DNA of 39,737 nucleotides from Rhodoblastus sp. (lineage in GTDB: Bacteria; Pseudomonadota; Alphaproteobacteria; Rhizobiales; Beijerinckiaceae). Under the pieces are notes generated by a model. It saw nothing but the letters and a program-made list of their open reading frames with translations. It ran no database searches and was not told where the DNA came from. The position numbers were made by a program, and so were the translations under genes. Each line of letters opens with the position of its first letter. Position 1 is the stretch's first letter. The stretch lies in contig JAGRKN010000247.1 in NCBI GenBank assembly GCA_020442275.1, forward strand, positions 1 through 39,737, written 5' to 3'. Below are positions 8,703 through 15,924 of the stretch, one piece after another.

Positions 8703-9016
8703 TTCTCGCGCCGAAAAGCGACGACGCTCGACGCCCGCACCGTAGCCGGCCGTAGGGGCGCGCCGACGCGCGCATTAAATTGACGACGTGCTGCCGCATT
8801 CAGCTTGTGTTTGTCGAAAAGATGCGGCCCACCGGCGCGATCCCAATCGCGCACGGTCAAAATCCCATGCAATTGGTAAAGATCTTTCAGAAAATCCATG
8901 ACCGGAGTCTGGTCGTCGAACAGCCCGCACAGCATCTGATGCGGTGCAAGATGTGGGTCGCGAGGTGGCACCTTTGCGCGTCCACGCGGAAGACGATGAA
9001 CAGTACTCACATGCAT
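8699..9016 (-). CDS. Hypothetical protein
   Basis: A 105-residue basic protein. The C-terminal half (PHLFDKHKLNAAARRQFNAR) is helical; nothing in it identifies a family. AAGGGT lies just before the ATG at 9016, closer than usual. The gene is convergent with the one ending at 8702 and their stop codons overlap. It may be real or a chance frame; composition and codon spread are only moderately gene-like. Confidence 0.4.
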   Translation of the reverse strand: MHVSTVHRLPRGRAKVPPRDPHLAPHQMLCGLFDDQTPVMDFLKDLYQLHGILTVRDWDRAGGPHLFDKHKLNAAARRQFNARVGAPLRPATVRASSVVAFRREN

Positions 9017-9266
9017 ACCCTTGACAACCCTTTCTTCAAATTAGGGCGGTCCCCTCAATAATTCGTTTAGCGCCATCTGCCGTGACCGGACGTGACAGGC
9101 AGCACCTCGCCACGATCGCGCAAAGCCCACCGACAGCGACGACCATCATGCCAGCAATGTACTTGTTTTGTTCGCAATGTAAAGGATTATTATCCTTGCA
9201 TGCGGATTGTGCGGGCTTTTCTTATTTTGCGCTCCCTGCGGGTTCCGACAGGTTTGGCCCTAGCCT

Positions 9267-9422
9267 TGCGCATCCTTGAGGCGATGCGGGAAGGGGGCAT
9301 GCCGCAAGCCGCAAGCAGCCGAAAACCTCGCCAACCTCGAGAAGGCCGCAATGGCCACTGCTGCGTCCGACCGAATTGCCGGTTCCGGCTGGCTGCCGCC
9401 GCTGTTGCGCAACGCCGCGTAG
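9267..9422 (+). pseudogene. Remnant of a second ParB-domain gene (3' end only)
   Basis: This stretch closely matches the last about 48 codons of the intact ParB-domain gene (7006-7151), from gcgcatccttga through GSGWLPPLLRNAA and the TAG stop. A 7-nt tandem duplication (caagccg repeated) near 9306 shifts the frame, and nothing upstream of 9267 continues the match, so it cannot be functional. Similarity carries on past the stop through a decayed copy of the terminator hairpin (to about 9470). It marks an old duplication or recombination between related elements. The flanks 9017-9266 and 9423-9674 hold no gene I can support. Confidence 0.85.
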
Positions 9423-9674
9423 TCATTGATGCGCCAATGTCAGGCGACGGGGGGCGCAAACCTCCCGTTCGTCCGTCGCGCAGTTTTTCTCCATCCCGCG
9501 ATCCGCAATCATCGCACGTCGGCGCTCGGCGGGATGCCGCCGCCCTGCCCCACGTCGAGCCAATACGCGCCGCGATCACCCCATGGGCCGCGCGGACATT
9601 TTCGCATGCGCCAAGAGCCGGTTTCGTGCGGGTCTCCTTCGGCCTGACGGCCACGCCCCGCTGCGGCTCTGAAC

Positions 9675-9782
9675 GTGGGGATCACGCCAGCGCGCGCGTG
9701 ACCGTTCAAGGCCAAGCCGCTGCGCGGCGCCTTCGGCGGCCTTGAGCGGCCCGCTTGGCCGCGCTGGCCATCGTGCCCCCAC
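9675..9782 (+). promoter_or_regulatory. Long imperfect hairpin in leader of small conserved operon
   Basis: gtgggg (9675-9680) pairs with ccccac (9777-9782), cac (9683-9685) with gtg (9773-9775), ccagcgcg (9687-9694) with cgcgctgg (9760-9767), gccaagc (9711-9717) with gcttggc (9753-9759), cgct with agcg further in, and the tip is cgcc-ttc-ggcg. The structure ends about 50 nt before the start at 9831. It resembles the leaders before 5322 and 10859 in layout. Confidence 0.6.
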
Positions 9783-9830
9783 GAGCCGCGCGCGGTGCGC
9801 GGCCCGCTCATCAAACCGAAGGAGACAAAC

Positions 9831-10046
9831 ATGAGCACGAAACCCACCCTCTTGGCCTACGCCGTGAAAACGCGCGGGCCCAAACAGAAGGCGATCTGGA
9901 CACGCATCGGCGCGGCATGGCCGCACAGCAGTGGCACAGGCCTCAGCATCGAACTCGACGCGCTGCCGATCGACGGCCGCCTCGTCCTGATCGAGCCCAA
10001 GGCCGAAGAAGCCGCGCAAGCCGAAACGGAAGGGAGCGCCGCATGA
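9831..10046 (+). CDS. Small conserved plasmid/ICE protein
   Basis: A 71-residue protein beginning MSTKPTLLAYAVKTRG; AAGGAG lies 6 nt upstream, which decides the start over an in-frame ATG at 9795. The sequence KTRGPKQKAIWTRIGAAW then LSIELDALPIDGRLVLIEPK reads as a small beta-rich domain. I recall closely similar small proteins as common on alphaproteobacterial plasmids, where they have no assigned function. It overlaps the next gene by ATGA, so the two are translationally coupled. It follows a long hairpin leader. Confidence 0.8.
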   Translation: MSTKPTLLAYAVKTRGPKQKAIWTRIGAAWPHSSGTGLSIELDALPIDGRLVLIEPKAEEAAQAETEGSAA

Positions 10047-10426
10047 AACTCCTGACCCACGCGCAACGCGCAACGCTCCTCAGAAACGGCCGCCGTCAGG
10101 CGGCCGTGAAGGGCACGACGGACGAAATCGACTTCTGGCCGGTCGTCAAACTGTTCACGCCGGATGGCGGCTGTACCTGGCTGCTGACCGAACTCGACCC
10201 CGAGGACGAGGACATTGCCTGGGGCCTGTGCGATCTCGGCATGGGCTTTCCGGAATTCGGCACGGTGTCGCTGCGCGAACTGGAAGCCGTGCGCGGGCAG
10301 CTCGGCCTGCCGGTCGAACGCGACCTGCATTTCCGGGCGCGCGGCCCGATCTCGGCCTATATCGATGCGGCAAACCAAGCCGAGCATATCGTCGAGCAGA
10401 TCACGCCGGTCGCAAACGCGCCATAG
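10043..10426 (+). CDS. DUF2958 domain-containing protein
   Basis: A 127-residue protein that fits DUF2958 along its whole length: LLTHAQRATLLRNGRRQAA at the start, then FWPVVKLFTPDGGCTWLLTELDPEDEDIAWGL (in pieces: PVVKLFTPDGG, TWLLTELDPED), GLCDLGMGFPEFGTVSLREL and a final FRARGPISAYI. DUF2958 proteins are found mostly on plasmids and integrative elements of Proteobacteria; no biochemical role is established that I know of. The ATG overlaps the stop of the preceding gene (ATGA). A strong terminator follows. Placement near oriT in the same orientation as its neighbours fits a leading-region gene. Confidence 0.9.
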   Translation: MKLLTHAQRATLLRNGRRQAAVKGTTDEIDFWPVVKLFTPDGGCTWLLTELDPEDEDIAWGLCDLGMGFPEFGTVSLRELEAVRGQLGLPVERDLHFRARGPISAYIDAANQAEHIVEQITPVANAP

Positions 10427-10461
10427 CGGCGCACTTGCTGGCCGCGTGATCGCTCGACTCG

Positions 10462-10500
10462 CCGCCGGAGCCGTTATCAGTTCCGGCGGTTTTTCTTTTT
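10462..10500 (+). terminator. Rho-independent terminator after DUF2958 gene
   Basis: ccgccgga (10462-10469) pairs with tccggcgg (10482-10489); the stem is followed by TTTTTCTTTTT. A textbook intrinsic terminator 36 nt after the stop codon. Confidence 0.88.
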
Positions 10501-10660
10501 CGTGCTGACTGGTTCGAACGTGCGCGACATGAGCACCCAATGGTGGTCCTATTCAGACCCACGCATTGCCTTCTCTTGCCAACCGTTGCCAGCCATTCCG
10601 TGCGCCGCTGCGCCATCATCGAGACGCGCATTCATGTGCGCGCGTTCCTGACCGAGTGTT

Positions 10661-10855
10661 GATCTCCGTTCGTATGGGTGGGTGTCCCTCGGGTGAACGC
10701 GGATCGTGCCGGACGACGCCTTGCCGTCAATCGCCTGCCCGCGCCAGCGCCGCCGCAGAGCGGCGGCGCCCGTGTTGGCGATGACGGCTGCGGCTAAGTC
10801 GTCCGGCCTTTCGATCCGCGTCCCTCGGGACAACCCACCCATACGAACGGAGATC
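10661..10855 (+). promoter_or_regulatory. 195-nt nearly self-complementary leader
   Basis: Bases 10661-10682 pair perfectly with 10834-10855 (22 bp). Further in, tgtccc (10683-10688) pairs with gggaca (10827-10832), cgcggatcg (10698-10706) with cgatccgcg (10812-10820), gccggacgac (10708-10717) with gtcgtccggc (10798-10807), gccgtca (10723-10729) with tgacggc (10782-10788), tcgcc with ggcga, and gcgccgccg (10747-10755) with cggcggcgc (10761-10769) around a cagag loop. The 3' arm contains the ribosome site (cggag) of the gene at 10859, so the folded RNA would hide it. Confidence 0.85.
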
Positions 10856-10858
10856 ATC

Positions 10859-11230
10859 ATGGGACTCGATATGTACGCATACACAATGACACGGCAGCCC
10901 GCGACAGCGGTCGATTTCGCCTTCGGCGAGGACGAGCCGACGGAAATCTTCTACTGGCGCAAGCATCCCAATCTGCATGGCTGGATGGAAGACCTCTATC
11001 GCGCCAAGGGCGGAACGAACCCTGACTTCAATCTCGCCCCGCTCGCCTTGACCAAAGATGATATCGATCGCCTCGAAGCGGACGTGCGCGCCAATCGGTT
11101 GCCCTTCACCGATGGCTGCTTCTTTGGGCAATCTTTTCCCGAAGACTGCAAGGACGACCTCGCCTTCATCGCCGAGGCGCGCCAGGCGCTCGCCGCCAAC
11201 CTCGTCGTCTTCTACTATGCGTGGTGGTAG
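10859..11230 (+). CDS. Conserved accessory protein starting MGLDMYAY
   Basis: A 123-residue protein: MGLDMYAYTM, then FYWRKHPNLHGWMEDLYRAKGG, TDGCFFGQSFPE and a C-terminal ARQALAANLVVFYYAWW. Proteins with this start are widespread on proteobacterial plasmids and phages and are often mislabelled 'phosphoglycerate kinase'; their function is unknown to me. CGGAG lies 6 nt upstream of the ATG at 10859; the frame is open further upstream only because the long hairpin leader lacks stops. It forms its own transcription unit, with the hairpin before it and a GC-rich terminator after it. Confidence 0.85.
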   Translation: MGLDMYAYTMTRQPATAVDFAFGEDEPTEIFYWRKHPNLHGWMEDLYRAKGGTNPDFNLAPLALTKDDIDRLEADVRANRLPFTDGCFFGQSFPEDCKDDLAFIAEARQALAANLVVFYYAWW

Positions 11231-11239
11231 GCGCAGACG

Positions 11240-11272
11240 CCGGAGCCGTCCGCGGCTCCGGCTTCCTCTTCA
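11240..11272 (+). terminator. Probable terminator after 10859 gene
   Basis: ccggagcc (11240-11247) pairs with ggctccgg (11254-11261), loop gtccgc, followed by a pyrimidine-rich cttcctcttc. It starts 10 nt after the stop codon. Confidence 0.6.
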
Positions 11273-11546
11273 TTGCACCCAATGCCGCGACAGCAACCGA
11301 TACTGACGCCCGCCGCTGCAAGCTGACGCACATCGTCTGTGCGCTGCTTCGACCTGTCGTCCCCCTTCGGGTTGCGGGCAAAACGCTACCTGATCGCAAT
11401 TGGACGTACATCATCGCATCACACGGAATAGGTCGTTACCCGGCGTAGCGATTCTTCATGCACGTCAATGTGCCGTGATTGCAGGGCATTCCGATACGAA
11501 CACTTCTGCGCGGATGATACAAAGCGGGAGAGGGTAGCGAGATGTG

Positions 11547-11596
11547 TTTCGCCTAGGCGAAACCACTCGGTCAGGGGCCGGACAGGTGGCCCCTGA
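11547..11596. other. Candidate oriT region
   Basis: Just upstream of mobC lie a 16-bp perfect palindrome tttcgcctaggcgaaa (11547-11562) and, 8 nt later, a 9-bp inverted repeat tcaggggcc (11571-11579) / ggcccctga (11588-11596) with an 8-nt spacer. Inverted repeats immediately upstream of a mobC-mobA pair are the usual setting of a MOBP origin of transfer. I cannot place the nic site with confidence. The palindrome alone could instead be an operator for mobC. The rest of 11273-11629 holds no gene. Confidence 0.5.
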
Positions 11597-11629
11597 CAAC
11601 CCAGGACGCATGCGCTCAGCTACAAAACC

Positions 11630-11953
11630 ATGGCACGACCGAAATCCGCCACCCACCGCAATCGCCAGCTCAACGTCGCCTTGACGGCGACGGAGTTCGA
11701 GCGCGTGCGCGAGGCAGCGCAGATGCTCGGCATGACTCTGGTGGCTTATGCGCGGGCGCGCCTGCTCGATGAAGCCATGGACGCCGCAGCGCCGATGGCG
11801 GCGATGGACCGGCTGGCGCTCAACCAGCTGAAACGCATCGGCAACAATCTGAACCAGATGACGCGCCAGCTGAACGCGCTGGGCGTCGCCTCCCTCAACG
11901 AAATCGACCTGACCTTGCGCGACGTGCGCGAACTCCTGCGCCGGATGGCCTGA
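11630..11953 (+). CDS. mobC: MobC-family relaxosome accessory protein
   Basis: A 107-residue protein with a ribbon-helix-helix start (RNRQLNVALTATEFERVREAAQMLGMTL) and the typical MobC tail, ALNQLKRIGNNLNQMTRQLNALG. MobC proteins bind oriT and help the relaxase open the DNA at nic. The gene lies one base before the relaxase start, as is usual for the pair. The start ATG at 11630 gives MARPKSATHRNRQ; no strong Shine-Dalgarno is visible. The inverted repeats at 11547-11596 are its probable binding region. Confidence 0.88.
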   Translation: MARPKSATHRNRQLNVALTATEFERVREAAQMLGMTLVAYARARLLDEAMDAAAPMAAMDRLALNQLKRIGNNLNQMTRQLNALGVASLNEIDLTLRDVRELLRRMA

Positions 11954-11954
11954 C

Positions 11955-13469
11955 ATGGTGCCACGCTTCGCCAAACCGGGACGCTCCTTCAAGGCCATCG
12001 CGCTCTATCTGACGCACGACGCCGAGCATGCAACCAGCCAAAACCGCGTCGCCTGGACCCACACGCTCAATCTCGCCCATGACGATATTGCCAGCGCCGT
12101 CGACGAGATGCTGTGGACCTACCGCGACGCCGATCTTCTCAAGTCGGAAGCGGGCGGGAAGGCGACCCCTGGCACAACCAAGCCGGTCAAACATGTCTCG
12201 CTCAACTGGCATCCCTCGGAAGACCCTGACCGTGATGCAATGATCGCAGCAGCGCAATCGTTTCTCGCGCATATGGGCTGGGAGGAGCATCAGGTCGTCA
12301 TCGTCGCGCACAACGACAAGCCACACCGCCACATTCATCTGGTCATCAACGCCATCCATCCGGAAACAGGGATGAAACTCGATGACGGCTTCGAGCACCG
12401 ACGCGCCCAAGCCTGGGCGCATGCCTACGAAAAGCAGCTCGGGCAAATCCTCTGCGCGGAGCGCGGCAAGCCAGCAGAAGCGCGCGACCCCGGCATGCCG
12501 CGTCCGGCCTGGCAGGACATGAAAGACAAGGCAGAGCGCGCCGCGGCGGCGGAACAGGGGCGCGCGCCCTATGATCCCTCCTATCTCGCCAAAACCGACC
12601 AGACGAAGATCATCGCCGGCAACGAATGGGAGATGCTGAAACAGCAGCAGAAGGAAGACCGGCTCGCCTTCATGGCGGAGGGCAAAGGCATGTACCGTGA
12701 TCTGCATCGCGGGATCTACCGGGAGGTGCGGGAAGAGGTGCGCGGCGACTGGGCCGCCTATTTTGCCGCGAAGAGGGACGGGCTCGACTTCGCGCTGCTC
12801 GCCGAAATTCGTCAGGGGCTGATCGATCGCCAAAAGGCGATGATCGATGAGCGCTTTGCGCAGGCCAGCGCCCCGGTGCGGGCGGAGCGCGACGCGCTTT
12901 ATCGCGCCATGCTCGACAACCAGAAAGCCGAGCGGGCGGAATTGCGAACACGGCAGGCACGCGGACAACGCTCGCCCGATCTGTTCGACCGCCTCTATGG
13001 ACCCGCCGACAAAGCGGATCGCGGGCAAGCAGAGCCGACACAGGCGCCCGGCGCAAACGACAACGCGATGTCGCAGGACAAAGAAGCAAAGCGCCGCGAT
13101 GCCAGGAACCCGAGCGCGGATGCTGCGCTCGACCGCTTCGGCATCCGACGTGGACGCGCCAAGAGTGAGCGTCCCGCGTTCCGCGGTCGCGTGACGGCCA
13201 AGGCCGGTCCGCGCCCGTCGCGTGATCTTGCCTCGGGACTGGTTGGCGGATTGCTCTCCCTGTTTGGCAGCATCGGCGACGGGTTGATCGGCGGCTCCAG
13301 CCCGCGCCAGGAACGGCAAGAACCCGAGATCACACCGTTCGACCGTTTCGCGATCAAACGCGGTCGACCGCCACCCGATGCAGGCGAAGACAAGGCCCGC
13401 CGCGATAAACGCGAACGCGACGAATGGCAGGCCTGGAAAGGCAAGCGCGACCGGCTCATGGACCGGTAA
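11955..13469 (+). CDS. mobA: MobP-type relaxase (MobA/VirD2-like)
   Basis: A 504-residue relaxase that would nick oriT and stay bound to the 5' end of the transferred strand. The N-terminal domain (about 1-180) shows IALYLTHD near residues 15-22, where Tyr18 is a candidate nucleophile, KHVSLNWHP (79-87), and the metal-binding motif HNDKPHRHIHLV at 119-130, which gives the three-histidine signature. The C-terminal 300 residues are charged and helical with two repeats of a 'DRFxIxRGR' motif (near 390 and 465) and a hydrophobic patch GGLLSLFGSIGDGLIGG. The latter could interact with the coupling protein. The gene follows mobC by one base. It points away from the leading-region genes, so it would enter the recipient last. 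Confidence 0.93.
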   Translation: MVPRFAKPGRSFKAIALYLTHDAEHATSQNRVAWTHTLNLAHDDIASAVDEMLWTYRDADLLKSEAGGKATPGTTKPVKHVSLNWHPSEDPDRDAMIAAAQSFLAHMGWEEHQVVIVAHNDKPHRHIHLVINAIHPETGMKLDDGFEHRRAQAWAHAYEKQLGQILCAERGKPAEARDPGMPRPAWQDMKDKAERAAAAEQGRAPYDPSYLAKTDQTKIIAGNEWEMLKQQQKEDRLAFMAEGKGMYRDLHRGIYREVREEVRGDWAAYFAAKRDGLDFALLAEIRQGLIDRQKAMIDERFAQASAPVRAERDALYRAMLDNQKAERAELRTRQARGQRSPDLFDRLYGPADKADRGQAEPTQAPGANDNAMSQDKEAKRRDARNPSADAALDRFGIRRGRAKSERPAFRGRVTAKAGPRPSRDLASGLVGGLLSLFGSIGDGLIGGSSPRQERQEPEITPFDRFAIKRGRPPPDAGEDKARRDKRERDEWQAWKGKRDRLMDR

Positions 13470-14394
13470 AGGAGCGGAAGAACGGGGTCAGGCAGCCGCT
13501 CCAGAACCGGGAGACCTCGACAACTTGTTATGCTCCGCAGGAGAAACTCCCACGCTGGAAGTCCGCAGCCCGGGCCGGCAGTTGGCCTGTCGACATCGCG
13601 TGGGCATCATGCGCCGCTGAGATCGCCGCCATACGTCAGCTTTATACGCATCTCCTGTTCGCCGCCCGGCAGGAGGTCTGCTTCGCACGCCGACAGGCGA
13701 TGATTCGACGTTTGCGTCGGGAACAAACGGATGCACTTGATGCAGCGCGTTCCCAGACGAGGAAATGCAACGTCGCTGCGCAACACATGAAAATAGCTGT
13801 TCGTTATGTTAGAGAGGAGAAAAGCTCGGCCAGCCTCGGATAAATAGGAAGCTGACCCAAAATCACGCGATAGCCTCGAAACACAGACAGAGCATCCCCG
13901 CTTGCAATATCGCGCCGTCGCTGTAGCGCGGACGACCGGCCCGCTGGCGCGCAATGCATTTCAGCCGCTACTTCGCCCTTGGGCCGCCTCCTGCCAGCTC
14001 TGTCTTTGCATTTCAGACTATCCACGATCCAGTTTCTTGGTGGTGGGTTTCGTCAGAAACATCTTCAGCGTGCCGGAACCACTTGCGCTAAAGACTGTTG
14101 ACGCAAGAAATTGCGAATCGTCACATTCTCCAAAATCGGCCGGGGCTCTGCCGCCACGACGCCGCCTGCGGTCGCATGATTGCCGCGAAGGTCATTTCGT
14201 TCGATTTCGTGTCCATTTTTGCGAAGGGACGGTATCATCAGAGCAAAAAAAGCTCGGTGTTGCACGCATTCAGAACGTGAGTTACAGGCAAAATTATCGC
14301 GTTGGTTCAAATGCATAGATATCGGCGGGCGAGTTTCTTTGCAGTGGGAGCCTCGTCGCGTCACCTCTTCACAGAGATTCCACGAATTAACCCC
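13470..14394. other. Long intergenic region without a supported gene
   Basis: About 0.9 kb after the relaxase. Short open frames occur on both strands (for example 13607-13954 on - and 13902-14318 on +), but none has a convincing start, composition or recognisable motif. The stretch moves from GC-rich at the left to balanced at the right, ahead of the AT-rich insert. It could hide decayed genes or an RNA; I see no clear structure. Confidence 0.4.
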
Positions 14395-14422
14395 TTGTAA
14401 AAGGCCCGAGATATATTATATC
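14395..14422 (+). promoter_or_regulatory. Putative promoter of the small AT-rich-insert gene
   Basis: TTGTAA (14395-14400) and TATATC (14417-14422) are separated by 16 bp, 64 bp before the ATG at 14486. The fit to a housekeeping promoter is fair. Alternative -10 boxes exist in the same atatattatat run. Confidence 0.4.
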
Positions 14423-14485
14423 CTGAAATTCAGCATGCAGTACACGCATACCATCTATGCTCTAGATGCAACCATGGAGGCTTCT

Positions 14486-14719
14486 ATGGAACGGAAAATG
14501 TCGTCAGTCGACGGTGCCTTGTCAAAGGCGCTCCAAAAGCAGAGACAGCGAGGAGCGCTTGATATAAAGTGCCATGTCGAAGTTACTAATTCAACACGCC
14601 AGCAAGATTTGAAGCGGGCCTTGACCGATGTCCTTGAGCGCGACGCTAAGGGTGCCGTCCCGGCCGTACCTCTTCGTGACCTAAATTCCTTTAGCGACCT
14701 TATGAAGCACATAATTTAA
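14486..14719 (+). CDS. Small hypothetical protein with own promoter and terminator
   Basis: A 77-residue protein, MERKMSSVDGALSKALQKQR at the start and LRDLNSFSDLMKHII at the end. GGAGG lies 5 nt before the ATG, a strong ribosome site that decides this start. The sequence is basic and helical in its first half (KALQKQRQRG) and then shows a predicted strand (IKCHVEVTN). I do not recognise it. A very clear terminator follows at 14760-14793, so it is a separate transcription unit from the genes at 14823 and 15925, which share its unusual composition. A regulator or antitoxin-like role is possible but not shown. Confidence 0.6.
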   Translation: MERKMSSVDGALSKALQKQRQRGALDIKCHVEVTNSTRQQDLKRALTDVLERDAKGAVPAVPLRDLNSFSDLMKHII

Positions 14720-14759
14720 ACGCGCCTCTATCGCCATTCTGTTTGTTATTATGTTAAGC

Positions 14760-14793
14760 AAAACGCGGTCCAACCTAGTTGGATCGCGTTTTT
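14760..14793 (+). terminator. Strong rho-independent terminator
   Basis: aaacgcggtccaac (14761-14774) pairs with gttggatcgcgttt (14778-14791) with only one G-T wobble and a 3-nt loop; an outer A-T pair and a run of Ts complete it. It separates the small gene from the following pseudo-ImmA/IrrE gene. Confidence 0.9.
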
Positions 14794-14822
14794 GCTGAGG
14801 AACTGGGAGCGCACTGCGCATA

Positions 14823-15908
14823 ATGGCAATGAATATCTCACTCCGAGAAATTGTTGAAATATATCGCGATGTTGTTGACGGAGCCAGGCAGCAAACCCTC
14901 CCGGGCGAGCTTGAAGCTGCAATGGAAAGCGCCCCGCGCGATCCCATAAAGATTGCAAGAGGCATAGAGGCCGCCTTTGGCTTCCAAATCAACATCAAGA
15001 TAGACAATTTTTATGAGTCCACCCCAGACACAACGGATCGACAAAAGGACCTTTGCAGTTTTTATATATATAGAGACGCACACGTAATTGATATTTTCCT
15101 AAACAAGTCACGCCTACAAAATGGCAGCCCCCTTTTGTCAGAAAAGGAGGTAAGATTTGTTTTACTGAAAGAAATACTAACTGCCGTTCTTCGGAAAATA
15201 TTTATTAGCACAGGACATGATTATCCGGACACAAATGAAATCGCTCCTATGTCAGCGTACTTATTGGATTACGCATCAGAGCCGTTTTCGATGTACGATT
15301 TCGACGATGGTGAATACGCAAAAACAGTAAAAATTGAGAATGCGGCTGAACTTTTGGCATGGATGTTTCTTGTAGATATCGGAGAATTATATAATGCTCG
15401 CCGAGATTTACATATAAAACCTAAAGACTTTTGGGGAATTGGTAATGGAATTCCAGACTTACAACACGATGATCGTCATGCAGAAGAGCTGTTCGCATTC
15501 TTTGATTATGATGCTTTTGCAAAGCAGTACGACACCAACCCACGAATAATTGAAGTTCTTATAAAAACGGATGGAATTCTTAAGATTGTCGACAGTATGA
15601 AATCTGCCGTCGACGATCTGGCGAACTATTTCGTTAAAATAAGAACTACGCTATACGATTTTCTTTCTGAAAGACTTTATTCTTGGATCAGGCAGGCCGA
15701 CGCCACCATCGACTCAACTGGCCACGACGAGCTAAACGCCATCTTGTCTAAAGCTAACACGCGTATCGATGCTCCGATCGATGAATCTCAGACCAATCTG
15801 GTGACTCTCTTGGAACAGGCGAGGATCGAGGCGAAACAAAAGCCAATCAGTCGCGCCGCGATTCGTAAGGCCCTTGAGAAGCTTTGCCCGCTTTTCCCAT
15901 TTTGCTGA
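14823..15908 (+). CDS. Degenerate ImmA/IrrE-like domain protein, novel family
   Basis: A 361-residue protein. Its order of motifs follows ImmA/IrrE metallopeptidases: APRDPIKIARGIEAAFGF (37-54), a strand VIDIFLNKS (88-96), a helix VRFVLLKEILTAVLR (110-124) where the HExxH site should be, and ENAAELLAWMFLVDIGELY (172-190) where the third ligand helix should be. No HExxH is present (KEILT instead), so zinc-dependent cleavage is not expected. The same domain recurs in residues 245-460 of the protein at 33700-35214. The C-terminal 130 residues are helical. The gene is AT-rich, unlike the island average, and is followed after 16 nt by a membrane protein gene. Start could also be Met3. The ImmA/IrrE relation is inferred from pattern, not from a search. 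Confidence 0.65.
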   Translation: MAMNISLREIVEIYRDVVDGARQQTLPGELEAAMESAPRDPIKIARGIEAAFGFQINIKIDNFYESTPDTTDRQKDLCSFYIYRDAHVIDIFLNKSRLQNGSPLLSEKEVRFVLLKEILTAVLRKIFISTGHDYPDTNEIAPMSAYLLDYASEPFSMYDFDDGEYAKTVKIENAAELLAWMFLVDIGELYNARRDLHIKPKDFWGIGNGIPDLQHDDRHAEELFAFFDYDAFAKQYDTNPRIIEVLIKTDGILKIVDSMKSAVDDLANYFVKIRTTLYDFLSERLYSWIRQADATIDSTGHDELNAILSKANTRIDAPIDESQTNLVTLLEQARIEAKQKPISRAAIRKALEKLCPLFPFC

Positions 15909-15924
15909 CGAGAGCCACCGAATC

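Noticed and set aside
9092..9745. 217-aa open frame across the parB remnant
   Set aside because: It reads the remnant in a wrong frame and is basic low-complexity sequence.
11895..13319. 474-aa open frame on the minus strand
   Set aside because: Antisense to mobC/mobA, whose relaxase motifs are unmistakable.
13470..14394. Several 80-140 aa open frames in the gap after the relaxase
   Set aside because: No ribosome sites, poor composition and mutual overlap; none reads like a protein.
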